This document shows positions 24,480 to 33,490 of a stretch of 64,000 nucleotides of DNA, piece after piece; within the stretch, counting starts at the first letter, position 1; each line of letters starts with the position of its first letter. The DNA is taken from positions 124,001 to 188,000 of the forward strand of contig JADKFR010000003.1 of assembly GCA_016717345.1 (NCBI GenBank). Direction: 5' to 3'. This DNA comes from Propionibacteriaceae bacterium. GTDB lineage: Bacteria > Actinomycetota > Actinomycetes > Propionibacteriales > Propionibacteriaceae. Made by a program: the position numbers and the translations under genes. The notes under the pieces are model-generated. The model saw only the letters and a program-made list of their open reading frames with translations, did no database searches and was not told the origin of the DNA.

Positions 24480-25070
24480 ATGACTCTTCTGCGGTTCGTC
24501 GCCCGGTCCATGCTCGCGAGCTACTTCGTCGTGAACGGCGTGAAGGCCCTGCGCCAGCCGGAGACGCAGGTGGATGCCGCCGAGCCGATCGCCGCGAGGA
24601 TCCTGCCCTTGGCCCACTCAGTTCTGCCCAAGCAGGCAGCGGTCTACCTGCCGCAGGACACCACCACCTTGGTGCGGTGCACCGGAGCAGCCCAGATCCT
24701 GGGCGGACTGAGCCTGGCGACCGGGTTGGGGCGTCGGGTCGGGGCCGGAGTGCTGGCCGCCACCATGGTGCCCTATGTCATGGCGTCCAACCCGTTGAAG
24801 GTCGGCAGCACCGAACGAGCCACGTCCCAAGCCCTGCTCACCAAGAATGTGGCCCTGCTCGGGGGCGTCCTCTTGGCCGCGCAGGACACTGAGGGCAAGC
24901 CGAACCTGGCGTGGCGGGCCCGCCTGCAGAAGCAGGCGCTCACCAGGGAGGCGGCTCGCACCAAGGTACGGCTTCAGCGCGAAGCGAAGCTGGCCGCACG
25001 CCAGGCCCGGGGTTCGCTGAAGCGGACGGGAGCCGCGGCGCGCAAGGGGCTCGAGAGCGTGATTTCTTGA
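24480..25070 (+). CDS. DoxX-family membrane protein
   Basis: A 196-residue protein. About four hydrophobic helices in the first 120 residues (FVARSMLASYFVVNGVKALR, CTGAAQILGGLSLATGLG, GAGVLAATMVPYVMASNPLK, LLTKNVALLGGVLLAAQD) give the DoxX pattern, followed by a long basic, Ala/Arg/Lys-rich helix (REAARTKVRLQREAKLAARQ). DoxX proteins have been tied to thiol and redox defence in mycobacteria. Its stop overlaps a TTG start for aroA (TTGA), so the two are coupled. Confidence 0.8.
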   Translation: MTLLRFVARSMLASYFVVNGVKALRQPETQVDAAEPIAARILPLAHSVLPKQAAVYLPQDTTTLVRCTGAAQILGGLSLATGLGRRVGAGVLAATMVPYVMASNPLKVGSTERATSQALLTKNVALLGGVLLAAQDTEGKPNLAWRARLQKQALTREAARTKVRLQREAKLAARQARGSLKRTGAAARKGLESVIS

Positions 25071-26347
25071 TCGGATGGGAGGCGCCTTTGGCGACCTCAC
25101 CCGTCACCGGGCACGTGGCCGTCCCCGGTTCCAAGTCAACGACGGCGCGGAGCTTCGTTCTGGCCGCCCTGGCCGACGCTCCGGGCGAGGTGATCGGGGC
25201 CCTGTCGGCGCGCGACACGTCCTTGATGCGGCAGGCGCTGGAGCGATTCGGCGTCCGCTTCGACGATCTGGACAGTGATCGGGTGGTGGTCACTCCCCCG
25301 TCCACCTTGTCTGCCGGGGGACGCATCGAGTGCGGCCTGGCCGGGACGGTCCTGCGCTTCCTGCCTCCGATCGCCGCGCTGGTTGATCAGCCCACCCGGT
25401 TCGTGGGGGACGCTGAGGCGGCAGCCCGCCCGGTCGCCCCCCTCCTAGGCGCTCTGGCAGCCCTGGGCGCCACCGTCAGCACGCCCTACCACCTGCCTTT
25501 CACCGTGCGTGGCGGCCCCTCGGTGCGGGGGGGCACGGTCGAGTTGGACGCTTCCGGTTCGAGCCAGTTCGTCTCCGCGTTGCTCCTGGCAGGTCCCCGT
25601 TTCCCCGAGGGACTGACCGTGGTGCACAGCGGTCCCCGGATGCCCTCGCTGCCGCACATCACCATGACTGCCCGCATGCTGCAGGCGCGGGGCGTAGGGC
25701 TGACAGCGCCCCGACCGGGGACCTGGGTGGTGAGCCCAGGGCCGATCGCCTCCGTGACCGATCTCGTCGAGCCGGACCTCACCAACGCCGCCACGATGCT
25801 CGCCGCTGCCGTGGCCACCGGCGGCCGTCTGACCACCGCGTGGCCCGAGGACTCCCTGCAGCCGGCCGACGGCCTGGCAGGCATCCTGGCAGCTTTCGGG
25901 GCGAACCTGGCCTACAGCGTGGGCCCGACCGGGCGACTGCTCACGGTGACCGGTCCCGATCGAATCAGCGGAGTCGATCTCGACCTGGCGGCGACCAGCG
26001 AGTTCACCCCGGTCGCGGCTGCCCTGGCCGTCATGGCGGATTCACCCTCGGCGATCCGTGGTGTCGGCCATATCCGCGGCCACGAAACCGACCGGATTGC
26101 AGCCTTGGCAGCCGAACTCAGCGGCCTCGGGGCCGTGGTGAAACCGCTTCCCGACGGCCTGGAGATTCGCCCGCGAACCCGCCACGGTGGCGTCTTCCGC
26201 ACCTACGCCGACCACCGCCTCGCTCACGCGGGGGCGCTGATCGGTCTGGTCACCCCGGGCGTGGTGCTGGACGACGTCACCTGCACCACCAAGACGCTGC
26301 CGGACTTCCCCGGCCTGTGGCTCTCGCTCGTGCAGGGCGCCCGATGA
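25067..26347 (+). CDS. aroA: 3-phosphoshikimate 1-carboxyvinyltransferase (EPSP synthase)
   Basis: Sixth step of the shikimate pathway, joining PEP to shikimate-3-phosphate. I place the start at TTG 25067, overlapping the DoxX stop, giving 426 residues (normal length) beginning LIGWEAPLATSPVTGHV. Motifs: VAVPGSKSTTARSFVLAALA (substrate loop, where many homologues have an Asn before the Arg), CGLAGTVLRFLPPIAALV, LDASGSSQFVSALLLAGPRF, and the late RTYADHRLAHAGALIGL. The gene overlaps rsgA by 4 bases; aroA-rsgA-hisN is a common actinobacterial order. Confidence 0.93.
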   Translation: MIGWEAPLATSPVTGHVAVPGSKSTTARSFVLAALADAPGEVIGALSARDTSLMRQALERFGVRFDDLDSDRVVVTPPSTLSAGGRIECGLAGTVLRFLPPIAALVDQPTRFVGDAEAAARPVAPLLGALAALGATVSTPYHLPFTVRGGPSVRGGTVELDASGSSQFVSALLLAGPRFPEGLTVVHSGPRMPSLPHITMTARMLQARGVGLTAPRPGTWVVSPGPIASVTDLVEPDLTNAATMLAAAVATGGRLTTAWPEDSLQPADGLAGILAAFGANLAYSVGPTGRLLTVTGPDRISGVDLDLAATSEFTPVAAALAVMADSPSAIRGVGHIRGHETDRIAALAAELSGLGAVVKPLPDGLEIRPRTRHGGVFRTYADHRLAHAGALIGLVTPGVVLDDVTCTTKTLPDFPGLWLSLVQGAR

Positions 26348-27351
26348 CCTCCCGCCGGCGGGAGCGGATCACCGACGACCCGGATGCCGGCTATGGCAGG
26401 CCCGCGCGACGCACCCGTCCGCGCACCAAGGACCGGCCCAGTTACCACGACGCCGTCGACGGCCGGGTCATCACGGTTGACCGTGGTCGTTACCGCTGCC
26501 TGCTGGAATCCACGGGCGTCCAGGTCTCGGCCACCAAGGCTCGCAACCTCGGCAGGACCGGGGTGATCGTCGGGGATCGGGTGCGACTGGTGGGCGACAC
26601 CACCGGCGCCGAAGGGACGTTGGCCCGGATCGTGGAGGTCACCGCCAGGGAGACCGTCCTGCGCCGCACCGCCGACGACGATGACCCCCACGAACGTCCG
26701 ATCGTGGCGAACGCCGATCAACTGGTGGTGGTGGCAGCGCTCGCCGATCCCCCGCCCCGTCCTGGAATGATCGACCGAATCCTGGTGGCCGCCTACGACG
26801 CCGGCTTGGAGCCGCTGCTGGTCTTCACCAAGGCGGATCTCGAGGTGCCGGACGATCTGGTGGGAATCTACGCCCCCCTCGGATTGCGGATCATCGTCAT
26901 GGAGCCCGGTGCGGACCTCGACAGCCTTCGCGCGGCCCTGCGTGGCCACCGCAGCGTGCTGGTCGGACACTCCGGCGTGGGCAAGTCGACGCTGGTCAAC
27001 CTGCTGATCCCCGGTGTCGAGCGGGCGACCGGCGAGGTGAATGAAGTCACCGGCCGCGGCCGGCACACGTCCACCAGCGCCATCGCCCTGGAGTTGCCCT
27101 CCTCCGGCGGCTGGGTGATCGACACCCCCGGGTTGAGGTCGTTCGGCCTGAGTCACGTCACGCCGGCATCCATCATCGAGGCTTTCACCGACCTCGCCGA
27201 GGTGGTGGCGGACTGTCCCCGCGGCTGCCAACACGACAGCGGTGCCAGCGAGTGCGCCCTCGATGCGGCTGTCGAGGGCGGACGACTGACGCGCGAGCGG
27301 GTGGAGTCGTTCCGGCGTATCGAAGGGGCCTGGATGACCCCCACCCACTAG
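26344..27351 (+). CDS. rsgA: Small-subunit assembly GTPase RsgA
   Basis: Circularly permuted GTPase acting late in 30S maturation. The 335-residue protein has an OB-type domain (VDGRVITVDRGRYRCLLEST), then G motifs in permuted order: G4 as FTKADLE, G1 as GHSGVGKSTLVNLL, and G3 as IDTPGLRSFG. The C-terminal zinc site is CPRGCQHDSGASECAL. The basic N-terminus (RRRERITDDP, RPARRTRPRTKDRP) is typical of actinobacterial RsgA. ATG overlaps the aroA stop (ATGA). Confidence 0.95.
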   Translation: MTSRRRERITDDPDAGYGRPARRTRPRTKDRPSYHDAVDGRVITVDRGRYRCLLESTGVQVSATKARNLGRTGVIVGDRVRLVGDTTGAEGTLARIVEVTARETVLRRTADDDDPHERPIVANADQLVVVAALADPPPRPGMIDRILVAAYDAGLEPLLVFTKADLEVPDDLVGIYAPLGLRIIVMEPGADLDSLRAALRGHRSVLVGHSGVGKSTLVNLLIPGVERATGEVNEVTGRGRHTSTSAIALELPSSGGWVIDTPGLRSFGLSHVTPASIIEAFTDLAEVVADCPRGCQHDSGASECALDAAVEGGRLTRERVESFRRIEGAWMTPTH

Positions 27352-27361
27352 GTTGGGAGCC

Positions 27362-28159
27362 ATGGCTGACCAATCCCTACTGGACGACCTGCGCCTAGCC
27401 CACGTGCTTGCTGACGCGGCCGACGGGATCACCATGAACCGCTTCAAGGCCCGCGACCTCGTGATCACCGCCAAGCCCGATCGGACGCCGGTGACCGACG
27501 CCGACACCGCCGTCGAGGACGCCATCCGCAGCATGCTCGGACGTACCCGTCCGCGTGACGCAGTCCACGGCGAGGAGCGCGAGGATTCCGGCTGGGGCCC
27601 GCGGCGGTGGGTGATCGACCCCATCGACGGGACGGCGAACTTCCTGCGCGGGGTGCCGGTGTGGGCGACACTGATCGGGCTGATGGTGGGCCATGAGGTC
27701 GTGGCAGGGGTGGTGTCGGCCCCGGCCCTGGGGCGCCGCTGGTGGGCAAGTCGGGGGACGGGCGCCTTCACCGGACGCAGCCTGCTCCAGGCAAGTCCCT
27801 GCAAGGTCTCGGCGGTGTCCTCAATCGAGGACGCTTCGCTGTCCTACGCCTCCATCGGCGGGTGGGTGGAGTCAGGACGGGGTCAGCAGTTCGTGGATCT
27901 GATGCGCGACTGCTGGCGGACCCGAGCCTACGGTGACTTCTGGAGCTACATGCTGCTGGCCGAAGGCGCGGTGGACTTGGCCTGCGAACCCGAACTCGCT
28001 CTCCATGACATGGCAGCAGTGTCGGTGGTGGTGCAGGAGGCCGGTGGTCGGTTCACCAACCTCGACGGTGTTGCCGGCCCGCACGGCCCGGGGGCCATCG
28101 CGACGAACGGCGTGCTGCACGACGAAGTGGTCCGCCGACTCGCCTACTCCGAGGACTGA
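27362..28159 (+). CDS. hisN: Histidinol-phosphatase (inositol-monophosphatase family)
   Basis: Mg2+-dependent phosphatase of 265 residues. The metal-site motifs are HGEEREDSG (about residue 70) and WVIDPIDGTANFLRG (about residue 84), with the late GDFWSYMLLAEGAVDLACEPE. In corynebacteria and other actinobacteria the IMP-family protein encoded next to aroA and rsgA is HisN, which dephosphorylates histidinol phosphate. Inositol monophosphatase activity cannot be excluded by sequence. The start ATG 27362 lies 10 bases after rsgA. Its 3' end overlaps the convergent transporter gene by 16 bases. Confidence 0.86.
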   Translation: MADQSLLDDLRLAHVLADAADGITMNRFKARDLVITAKPDRTPVTDADTAVEDAIRSMLGRTRPRDAVHGEEREDSGWGPRRWVIDPIDGTANFLRGVPVWATLIGLMVGHEVVAGVVSAPALGRRWWASRGTGAFTGRSLLQASPCKVSAVSSIEDASLSYASIGGWVESGRGQQFVDLMRDCWRTRAYGDFWSYMLLAEGAVDLACEPELALHDMAAVSVVVQEAGGRFTNLDGVAGPHGPGAIATNGVLHDEVVRRLAYSED

Positions 28160-28959
28160 GGCTCCGGCGCGTCGGGGCCCGTGCGGATTCTGGGAATCGC
28201 GGCCAGTAAGGAGCGCGTGTACGCCGTCTGGGGCTGATGGAACACCTGGTCGGCAGAGCCTGACTCCACGATCCGCCCCGACTGCATGACGAGCAACGAG
28301 TCGCACAAGTGACGCACGACCATCAGATCGTGGCCCACCACCACCAGGGTGAGACCGTGGCTGGCCACCAGGTCGTTCAGCAGGTTCATCACGTGCGCTC
28401 GCACCGACACGTCCAGCGCCGACACCGGCTCGTCCGCGATCAGGACGTCCGGTTTGGGGGCCAAGGCGCGCGCAATCGCGATTCGCTGCCGTTGTCCACC
28501 GGAGAACTCGTGCGGATAACGGTCGGCGTAGTCCAGGGGGAGGTCGACATCGGCCATGACTTCGGCCAATCGCGACCGATGGTCGATGCGGCCGTCCAGT
28601 TGACGGCGAACCAATCGTGATCGGAGCGGCTCGGTGATGATGTCCCCGACCTTCATCCGCGGGTTGAGTGAGGACCGGGGATCCTGGAAGACCATCTGGA
28701 CCGACGCGCGCAGGAACCCCAGCTTCCGTTCCGGAAGTTGGTCGATCTGGGTGCCGGCGAACCACACCTCGCCCACCGTCGGACGGTCGAGTCCGGCCAG
28801 GAGCCGGATCAACGTGGACTTCCCCGAGCCCGACTCTCCGACGATCCCGAGTCGTTGGCCCGCCTGGAGGGTCACGGACGCGTCGACCAGCGCCGCCACC
28901 GATCGTGACCCGTTGCGGTAGGTCCGGCTCAGCCCGACGGTCCGGTAGATCTCGCTCAC
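28144..28959 (-). CDS. Peptide/nickel-type ABC transporter ATP-binding protein (OppF/DppF)
   Basis: One of the two ATPases of the importer encoded in this block. The 271-residue protein has Walker A GIVGESGSGKSTLIRLL, Q-loop MVFQDPRSSLNPRM, signature FSGGQRQRIAIARAL, Walker B PDVLIADEPVSALD and switch VVGHDLMVVRH. The SLNPRM segment and the short C-terminal tail (HQPQTAYTRSLLAAIPR) are typical of the OppF class. It overlaps the OppD gene by 4 bases and is last in the operon. Confidence 0.9.
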   Translation of the reverse strand: MSEIYRTVGLSRTYRNGSRSVAALVDASVTLQAGQRLGIVGESGSGKSTLIRLLAGLDRPTVGEVWFAGTQIDQLPERKLGFLRASVQMVFQDPRSSLNPRMKVGDIITEPLRSRLVRRQLDGRIDHRSRLAEVMADVDLPLDYADRYPHEFSGGQRQRIAIARALAPKPDVLIADEPVSALDVSVRAHVMNLLNDLVASHGLTLVVVGHDLMVVRHLCDSLLVMQSGRIVESGSADQVFHQPQTAYTRSLLAAIPRIRTGPDAPEPQSSE

Positions 28960-29792
28960 TGGCCTGCTCCGAGGGCGTAATAGTCCTCCACGGTTGGCAA
29001 TCGCTCTCCCGGATTCACCAGGTCAAGCCGGGCCGTGGCCACCAACCCCCGGGTGTAGGGGTGGGTTGGGGACGTGAACAACTTCGACGTCGGACCGGCT
29101 TCCACCACTTCGCCGTCCAACATCACCAACACCTGGGAACAGACCTGGGAGACGACGGCGAGGTCGTGGCTGATGAAGAGGCAGGCGGCCCGCTCGGCTG
29201 TGAGAACCCGGTCGAGCAATTCCAGAACGGTAGCCTGCACCGTCACGTCCAGGGCGGTCGTCGGCTCGTCACAGATCACCAGATCGGGCCCGTTGACCAG
29301 CGCCATCGCGATGATCACCCGCTGGCGCTGGCCCCCGGACAACTGGTGGGGATAGGCGTCGGCTATCCGTTCAGGGTCGGTCAGTCCAACGTCACCCAGC
29401 ATCGCGATGACCTGGGGTCGAGCCGCCGCACCCGCTGTCTCCCGGTGCAGGAGCATCACTTCGGCGACCTGTCGTCCCACCTTCATGGTGGGGTCCAGTG
29501 CCGTCATCGGTTCCTGGAACACCATCCCCACAGCGTTGCCCCGCAGCGTGGCCAATTCCTTTTCGGCTCGGCCGAGCAGTTCCCCGCCGCGCCACCGGAT
29601 CGACCCTCGCACGCGTGCGGTCTCGGGCAACAGGCCCATCACCGCCAATGCCGTCACTGTCTTCCCCGAGCCGGACTCACCGATAATCCCCAGCCGCTCC
29701 CCCTCGGACAAGGAGAAGGAGACTCCACGGACGGCCGGGACCCGTCGCCGGCCGAAGTCGACACACAGCCCCTCAACTTCGAGCAGGCTCAT
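28956..29792 (-). CDS. Peptide/nickel-type ABC transporter ATP-binding protein (OppD/DppD)
   Basis: Second ATPase of the importer, 278 residues. Walker A IIGESGSGKTVTALAVMG, Q-loop MVFQEPMTALDPTMKVG, signature LSGGQRQRVIIAMAL, Walker B PDLVICDEPTTALDVTVQ and switch FISHDLAVVSQ are intact. The ending SPTHPYTRGLVATAR is the usual OppD C-terminal region, though it lacks the four-cysteine cluster motif of some OppD proteins. It overlaps its neighbours by 4 bases on both sides. Confidence 0.9.
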   Translation of the reverse strand: MSLLEVEGLCVDFGRRRVPAVRGVSFSLSEGERLGIIGESGSGKTVTALAVMGLLPETARVRGSIRWRGGELLGRAEKELATLRGNAVGMVFQEPMTALDPTMKVGRQVAEVMLLHRETAGAAARPQVIAMLGDVGLTDPERIADAYPHQLSGGQRQRVIIAMALVNGPDLVICDEPTTALDVTVQATVLELLDRVLTAERAACLFISHDLAVVSQVCSQVLVMLDGEVVEAGPTSKLFTSPTHPYTRGLVATARLDLVNPGERLPTVEDYYALGAGQ

Positions 29793-30601
29793 GACACCTC
29801 CCGCAACCGAGGGTCAAGGTAGTCCCGAAGGCCGTCCCCCAGCAGGTTGAATCCCAGCACCGCCAAGGCGATCGCCAGCCCGGGCCACAGCGCCTGCAGC
29901 GGGTCGACGAAGAGGAACTGCTGCGCATCGCGAAGCATGGTGCCCCAGGTCGGGGTCGGACGCGGGGTGCCGAGGCCCAGGTAGCTCAAGGCGGCCTCAG
30001 CCAGGATCGCCATCGCGAAACCCACCGACGCCTGGACGCCGATCAGTGGAGCGATATTGGGCAGCACATGGCGCCCCGCCACGCCCCATGGGCTGGTGCC
30101 GGAGGACCGCGCGGCCACCACGAACTCACTGGCCATCACCTGCAGCGTCCCTGCGCGGGCCACCCGCGCGAAGGCCGGCATCGTGGCAACACCGATCGCG
30201 ACCATGGCCGTCACCGTTGAGGCCCCGAAGCCCGCTGCCAGCAGGATGGCCAGGAGCAGTGCGGGGAAGGCATACACCACGTCCGCTAGACGCATCACGG
30301 CCTCAGAGACCCACCCACCGGCCTGCCCGGCGAGCATGCCCAAAGGCACGCCGACAACCGCAGCAAGGCTGACGGAGATGATCCCCACGACAAGGCACAT
30401 GCGTGCCCCCACCAGGAGTCGGCTGAAGGTGTCGATGCCGAAGCCGTCCGTCCCCAGCAGGTGCGGCCAGCCTGGCGGCTGCAGCCGCTGCCCCGGCACG
30501 ACCCGGATGGGATCGAAGGGGGTCCATACCAGCGATACGGCCGCGCCCAGGATCACCAGACCGACCAGGCAGATACCCGTCACCAACCCGAAGCGCTTCA
30601 C
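29789..30601 (-). CDS. Peptide/nickel-type ABC transporter permease (OppC/DppC)
   Basis: Membrane permease of 270 residues with six predicted helices. The N-terminal helix (LVTGICLVGLVILGAAVSLV) is followed by PFDPIRVVPGQRLQPPGWPH and LLGTDGFGIDTFSRLLVGAR, the OppC hallmark, and the EAA-type loop near ASEFVVAARSSGTSPWGVAG for ATPase contact. The C-terminus (WPGLAIALAVLGFNLLGDGL, RDYLDPRLREV) is characteristic. It overlaps OppB by 4 bases. Confidence 0.92.
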   Translation of the reverse strand: MKRFGLVTGICLVGLVILGAAVSLVWTPFDPIRVVPGQRLQPPGWPHLLGTDGFGIDTFSRLLVGARMCLVVGIISVSLAAVVGVPLGMLAGQAGGWVSEAVMRLADVVYAFPALLLAILLAAGFGASTVTAMVAIGVATMPAFARVARAGTLQVMASEFVVAARSSGTSPWGVAGRHVLPNIAPLIGVQASVGFAMAILAEAALSYLGLGTPRPTPTWGTMLRDAQQFLFVDPLQALWPGLAIALAVLGFNLLGDGLRDYLDPRLREVS

Positions 30602-31563
30602 GTCTCCTCACCACCCGAACGTTGGCGGGGGTCGATCAGGAGGTAGGAGAAATCCACCAGCGCGTTGATCGCCAGAACGGCAAGGACGAGGAACATCACG
30701 GTGCCCTGCACCACCAGGAGGTCACGCTGCGCCACCGCGGTCAGCAGCAGCGACCCCAAGCCGGGCAGGGTGAAGACCTGCTCGACCACGATCGCTCCGA
30801 CCAGCACGGTCGACAGTTGCAGGCCGAGCACCGTCACCAGCGAGATGGCTGCGTTCCGGGTCCCGTGTCGGACCAGGGCAGCTGTGGGCGTCCACCCGAT
30901 CGCCCGGGCGGTGCGGTAGTAGTCCTCGTTGAGGACTTCGATGAAGGCCGAGCGCACGTAGCGGGTGAGGACTGCACCTTGGACGACGCTGAGTGTCACC
31001 GCCGGCAGCACCAAGTGTGACGCCCACTTGCCGAGGTCCTGGCTCAGCGGCACATAGCCGTTGGCCGGGAGCCAGCGCAGCTTCACCGCGAAGAGCAGCA
31101 CCAGCAGGATCCCGCCCCAGAACACCGGAATCGCCATGCCCACCTGGGCGAGTGCATTGACCAGGAAGCCCTGCCAATGCCGTCTCTTGAGGGCTGCCAG
31201 CAGCCCGGCCGGCAGCGCGATCACCAGCGACCCGATCACGCCGAACAGGACCAGCCAGAGGGTCACCGCTAGGCGTGGCAGCATCAATGCGAGAACCGGG
31301 TCGCCGCTGAGGTGGGAGACACCGAAATTGCCGGTCAGGATGCCGCCGATCCAGGACAGGTACTGCACGGGGAGCGGACGGTCCAGTCCCAGCTGATGCC
31401 GCAGCCGCGCGACCGCCTCCGGGGTGGCGTCCATCCCGAGGAGTACTTGGGCCACGTCCCCGGGAAGTGCGGCCGTGACCACGAAGATCAACATGGATGC
31501 GCCCAGCAGGCTGACGGCGAAGATGCCGACCCTGCGGGCCAGCCGCCAGCCCGCCGTGCTCAC
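30598..31563 (-). CDS. Peptide/nickel-type ABC transporter permease (OppB/DppB)
   Basis: Partner permease of 321 residues. It begins with a helix (VGIFAVSLLGASMLIFVVTA) and the periplasmic segment LPGDVAQVLLGMDATPEAVA, RLRHQLGLDRPLPVQYLSWI typical of OppB. The coupling loop is around VLNEDYYRTARAIGWTPTAA. The end (LAVLAINALVDFSYLLIDPR, QR) is the OppB signature. It follows the substrate-binding gene by 24 bases. Confidence 0.92.
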   Translation of the reverse strand: MSTAGWRLARRVGIFAVSLLGASMLIFVVTAALPGDVAQVLLGMDATPEAVARLRHQLGLDRPLPVQYLSWIGGILTGNFGVSHLSGDPVLALMLPRLAVTLWLVLFGVIGSLVIALPAGLLAALKRRHWQGFLVNALAQVGMAIPVFWGGILLVLLFAVKLRWLPANGYVPLSQDLGKWASHLVLPAVTLSVVQGAVLTRYVRSAFIEVLNEDYYRTARAIGWTPTAALVRHGTRNAAISLVTVLGLQLSTVLVGAIVVEQVFTLPGLGSLLLTAVAQRDLLVVQGTVMFLVLAVLAINALVDFSYLLIDPRQRSGGEET

Positions 31564-31587
31564 GGTTGCGCCATCGCTACGCCAGAG

Positions 31588-33129
31588 TCAACGGCTGGCG
31601 ATGGTGGTCAGGTCGAAGCTGAGCGTTGTCGCGTTCAGCGAGACCCCGGTGACGTCGGTCGAGGTGATCACGAGGTTGGGCAACGCGAACAGCCAGATCG
31701 CCGCGGCGTCATCGGCCAAGAAGCGAACCGCCTGTTTCATGAGGGGAATCGCTGACTCCTCGCCGGCCTCATCGGCAGCCGTGTAGAGCTTGGCGAACTC
31801 AGCATTGCCGTAGTGCCAGTAGTACTTGGGATTTGCGAATTTACCCAGATCCCGTGCCTCGACATGCCCCACGATCGTCAGGTCGTAGTCGCCGTTGGTG
31901 AACACCTCCGGGATCCATCGGCTGAACTCGAGTTCCTCGATCTTGGCGGTGACGCCAACGTCGCGCAACTGGGACGCCACGAACTGCGCGGACTTCACGG
32001 CGTAAGGAATGACCGGCACGCGCAACTTCAGCGTGAGCCCCGACCCGTAGCCGGCATCTTTCAGCAGTTCCTTCGCCTTCACCGGATCGTAGGCGTTGGT
32101 GGCGGAGAGGTCCTCGTACCAGGGATCGGTCGGCACGGCCATGGACCCGATGAGGGTGCCCTGCCCATTCCAGACGGTGTCCATCAGCGCCTTGCGATCG
32201 ATCGCCATGGTGAGCGCCTGCCGGACCGCCTTCTTGGCCAGTGCCTTGTTGTCGTGGTTGAGCCCCAGCACGACCTCACCGTTGGTGGTGCCAGAAATCG
32301 TGGTGAAGCGAGTGGTATCGGCAAACTGGGGCAGGGCGTCGGGGGCCTGCAGGCTGGCGATGACGTCGAGATCTCCGGCAAGCATGGACGCGTTCATCGC
32401 ATTCGGGTCGGAGAAGTAGCGGAAGGTGACTTCGTCGAACCGTCCCGGCGTTCCCCAGTAGCTCGCGTTCTTGCTGAGCACGACGCTCTGTCCCTTGTTC
32501 TGCGTCTTCAGGGCGTAGGGGCCGGAGCCTGCGGTCAGCGTCCCCAGCTCGCCGGTGAACGCCGGATCCACGACCATCCCCAACGTGGAGGACATGTCGT
32601 AGAGCCACATCAAAGACGGTCGGGTCAGCGTGAAGACCACCTTCGCGGGCTCCGGTGCCTCCACCGAGTCGATCACGGCGAGCTGGGCCCGCAGCGTCTC
32701 GGTGATGGTGCTGTCGGCCTTCATGCGGTCGATGCTCGCCTTGACCGCCGCTGAGTCGACGGCCTGGCCAGAGGCGAATTTCGCGGCGGGATTGAGGTGG
32801 AATGTGTAGATCGTGCGGTCTTCGCTGAGTTCCCAGGCCTGGGCGAGCAGCGGTTTGAGGGCGCCCTCGGAGTCAACCTTCACCAGGGTCTCGTACACGT
32901 TGTAGAGCAGCACCTGCGGGATCGACGCTGCAGCGTTGTGGAACGGATCCATCGACGGTGGCTCCAGGGTGGCCCCCACCTCGAGCGTGTGCGCCCCCGT
33001 CGTCGGGGACGTAGCGGGCGCGGCGGGGCTGCAGGCCGCCGTCAGAACCAGGAGGGTGCCGAGCAGTGCCCCAAGCCGCCACCTCCCCTGCAACCATCGC
33101 CGGCCGGAGCGAGTGTTCAGGTGGTTCAT
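31588..33129 (-). CDS. Substrate-binding lipoprotein of a peptide/nickel-type ABC importer
   Basis: Family 5 extracellular solute-binding protein of 513 residues. The signal peptide ends in a lipobox (LLVLTAACSPAAP, cysteine at about residue 33), so it is anchored to the membrane. Then GATLEPPSMDPFHNAAASIP, the family opening, and KAVRQALTMAIDRKALMDTV in the middle. It leads the five-gene operon. The ligand could be a peptide, nickel chelate or other small molecule; nothing in the sequence decides. A TAGAAT hexamer at 33179-33174 may be its -10. Confidence 0.92.
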   Translation of the reverse strand: MNHLNTRSGRRWLQGRWRLGALLGTLLVLTAACSPAAPATSPTTGAHTLEVGATLEPPSMDPFHNAAASIPQVLLYNVYETLVKVDSEGALKPLLAQAWELSEDRTIYTFHLNPAAKFASGQAVDSAAVKASIDRMKADSTITETLRAQLAVIDSVEAPEPAKVVFTLTRPSLMWLYDMSSTLGMVVDPAFTGELGTLTAGSGPYALKTQNKGQSVVLSKNASYWGTPGRFDEVTFRYFSDPNAMNASMLAGDLDVIASLQAPDALPQFADTTRFTTISGTTNGEVVLGLNHDNKALAKKAVRQALTMAIDRKALMDTVWNGQGTLIGSMAVPTDPWYEDLSATNAYDPVKAKELLKDAGYGSGLTLKLRVPVIPYAVKSAQFVASQLRDVGVTAKIEELEFSRWIPEVFTNGDYDLTIVGHVEARDLGKFANPKYYWHYGNAEFAKLYTAADEAGEESAIPLMKQAVRFLADDAAAIWLFALPNLVITSTDVTGVSLNATTLSFDLTTIASR

Positions 33130-33246
33130 CAGCCCTCCCCACGGTTACCCCCGCTATGCGAGGAAGCGCAGGCATTCTAGCCTAGGCGGGTGTGGTGGAC
33201 CCGGAGCCCTGCGGGCGAGCCCCACAGCTGCCAGCGCTGCGTTGAT

Positions 33247-33275
33247 TTGGGGTTGCTGAAGCGTTCACCTATAGT
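33247..33275 (+). promoter_or_regulatory. Promoter of the initiator tRNA gene
   Basis: TTGGGG (33247-33252) and TATAGT (33270-33275) are separated by 17 bases, and the tRNA begins 12 bases past the -10. Both the spacing and the short distance are those expected for a strong SigA-type tRNA promoter. Confidence 0.6.
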
Positions 33276-33286
33276 GGAGGAGCCGA

Positions 33287-33363
33287 CGCGGGGTGGAGCA
33301 GCTCGGTAGCTCGCTGGGCTCATAACCCAGAGGTCACAGGTTCAAATCCTGTCCCCGCTACCA
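33287..33363 (+). tRNA. Initiator tRNA-fMet (anticodon CAT)
   Basis: The acceptor arm CGCGGGG/CCCCGCT has an unpaired first position (C1 against T72), and the anticodon stem CTGGG/CCCAG carries the three consecutive G-C pairs of initiator tRNAs. The loop is CTCATAA with anticodon CAT. The T arm is CAGG TTCAAAT CCTG. CCA is encoded (33361-33363). These features mark it as the initiator rather than elongator tRNA. Confidence 0.97.
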
Positions 33364-33368
33364 ACCGG

Positions 33369-33410
33369 AAAGTGCCCCTGACTAGAGAACAAGCTAGTCA
33401 GGGGCACTTT
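33369..33410 (+). terminator. Terminator after the initiator tRNA
   Basis: Seventeen-base arms (33369-33385 and 33394-33410) are perfectly complementary around an 8-base loop, with the A-run at the start and T-run at the end giving a bidirectional form (AAAGTGCCCC...GGGGCACTTT). It starts 6 bases after the tRNA CCA and would also stop transcripts of the small genes on the opposite strand. Confidence 0.92.
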
Positions 33411-33490
33411 CGATGCAGGTTGAGGACACCGTCCGCGCCACGCCCCGGTTGGCCTGAGCCGGTGGCAGCGAGATCATCCCGACCCCGAGT

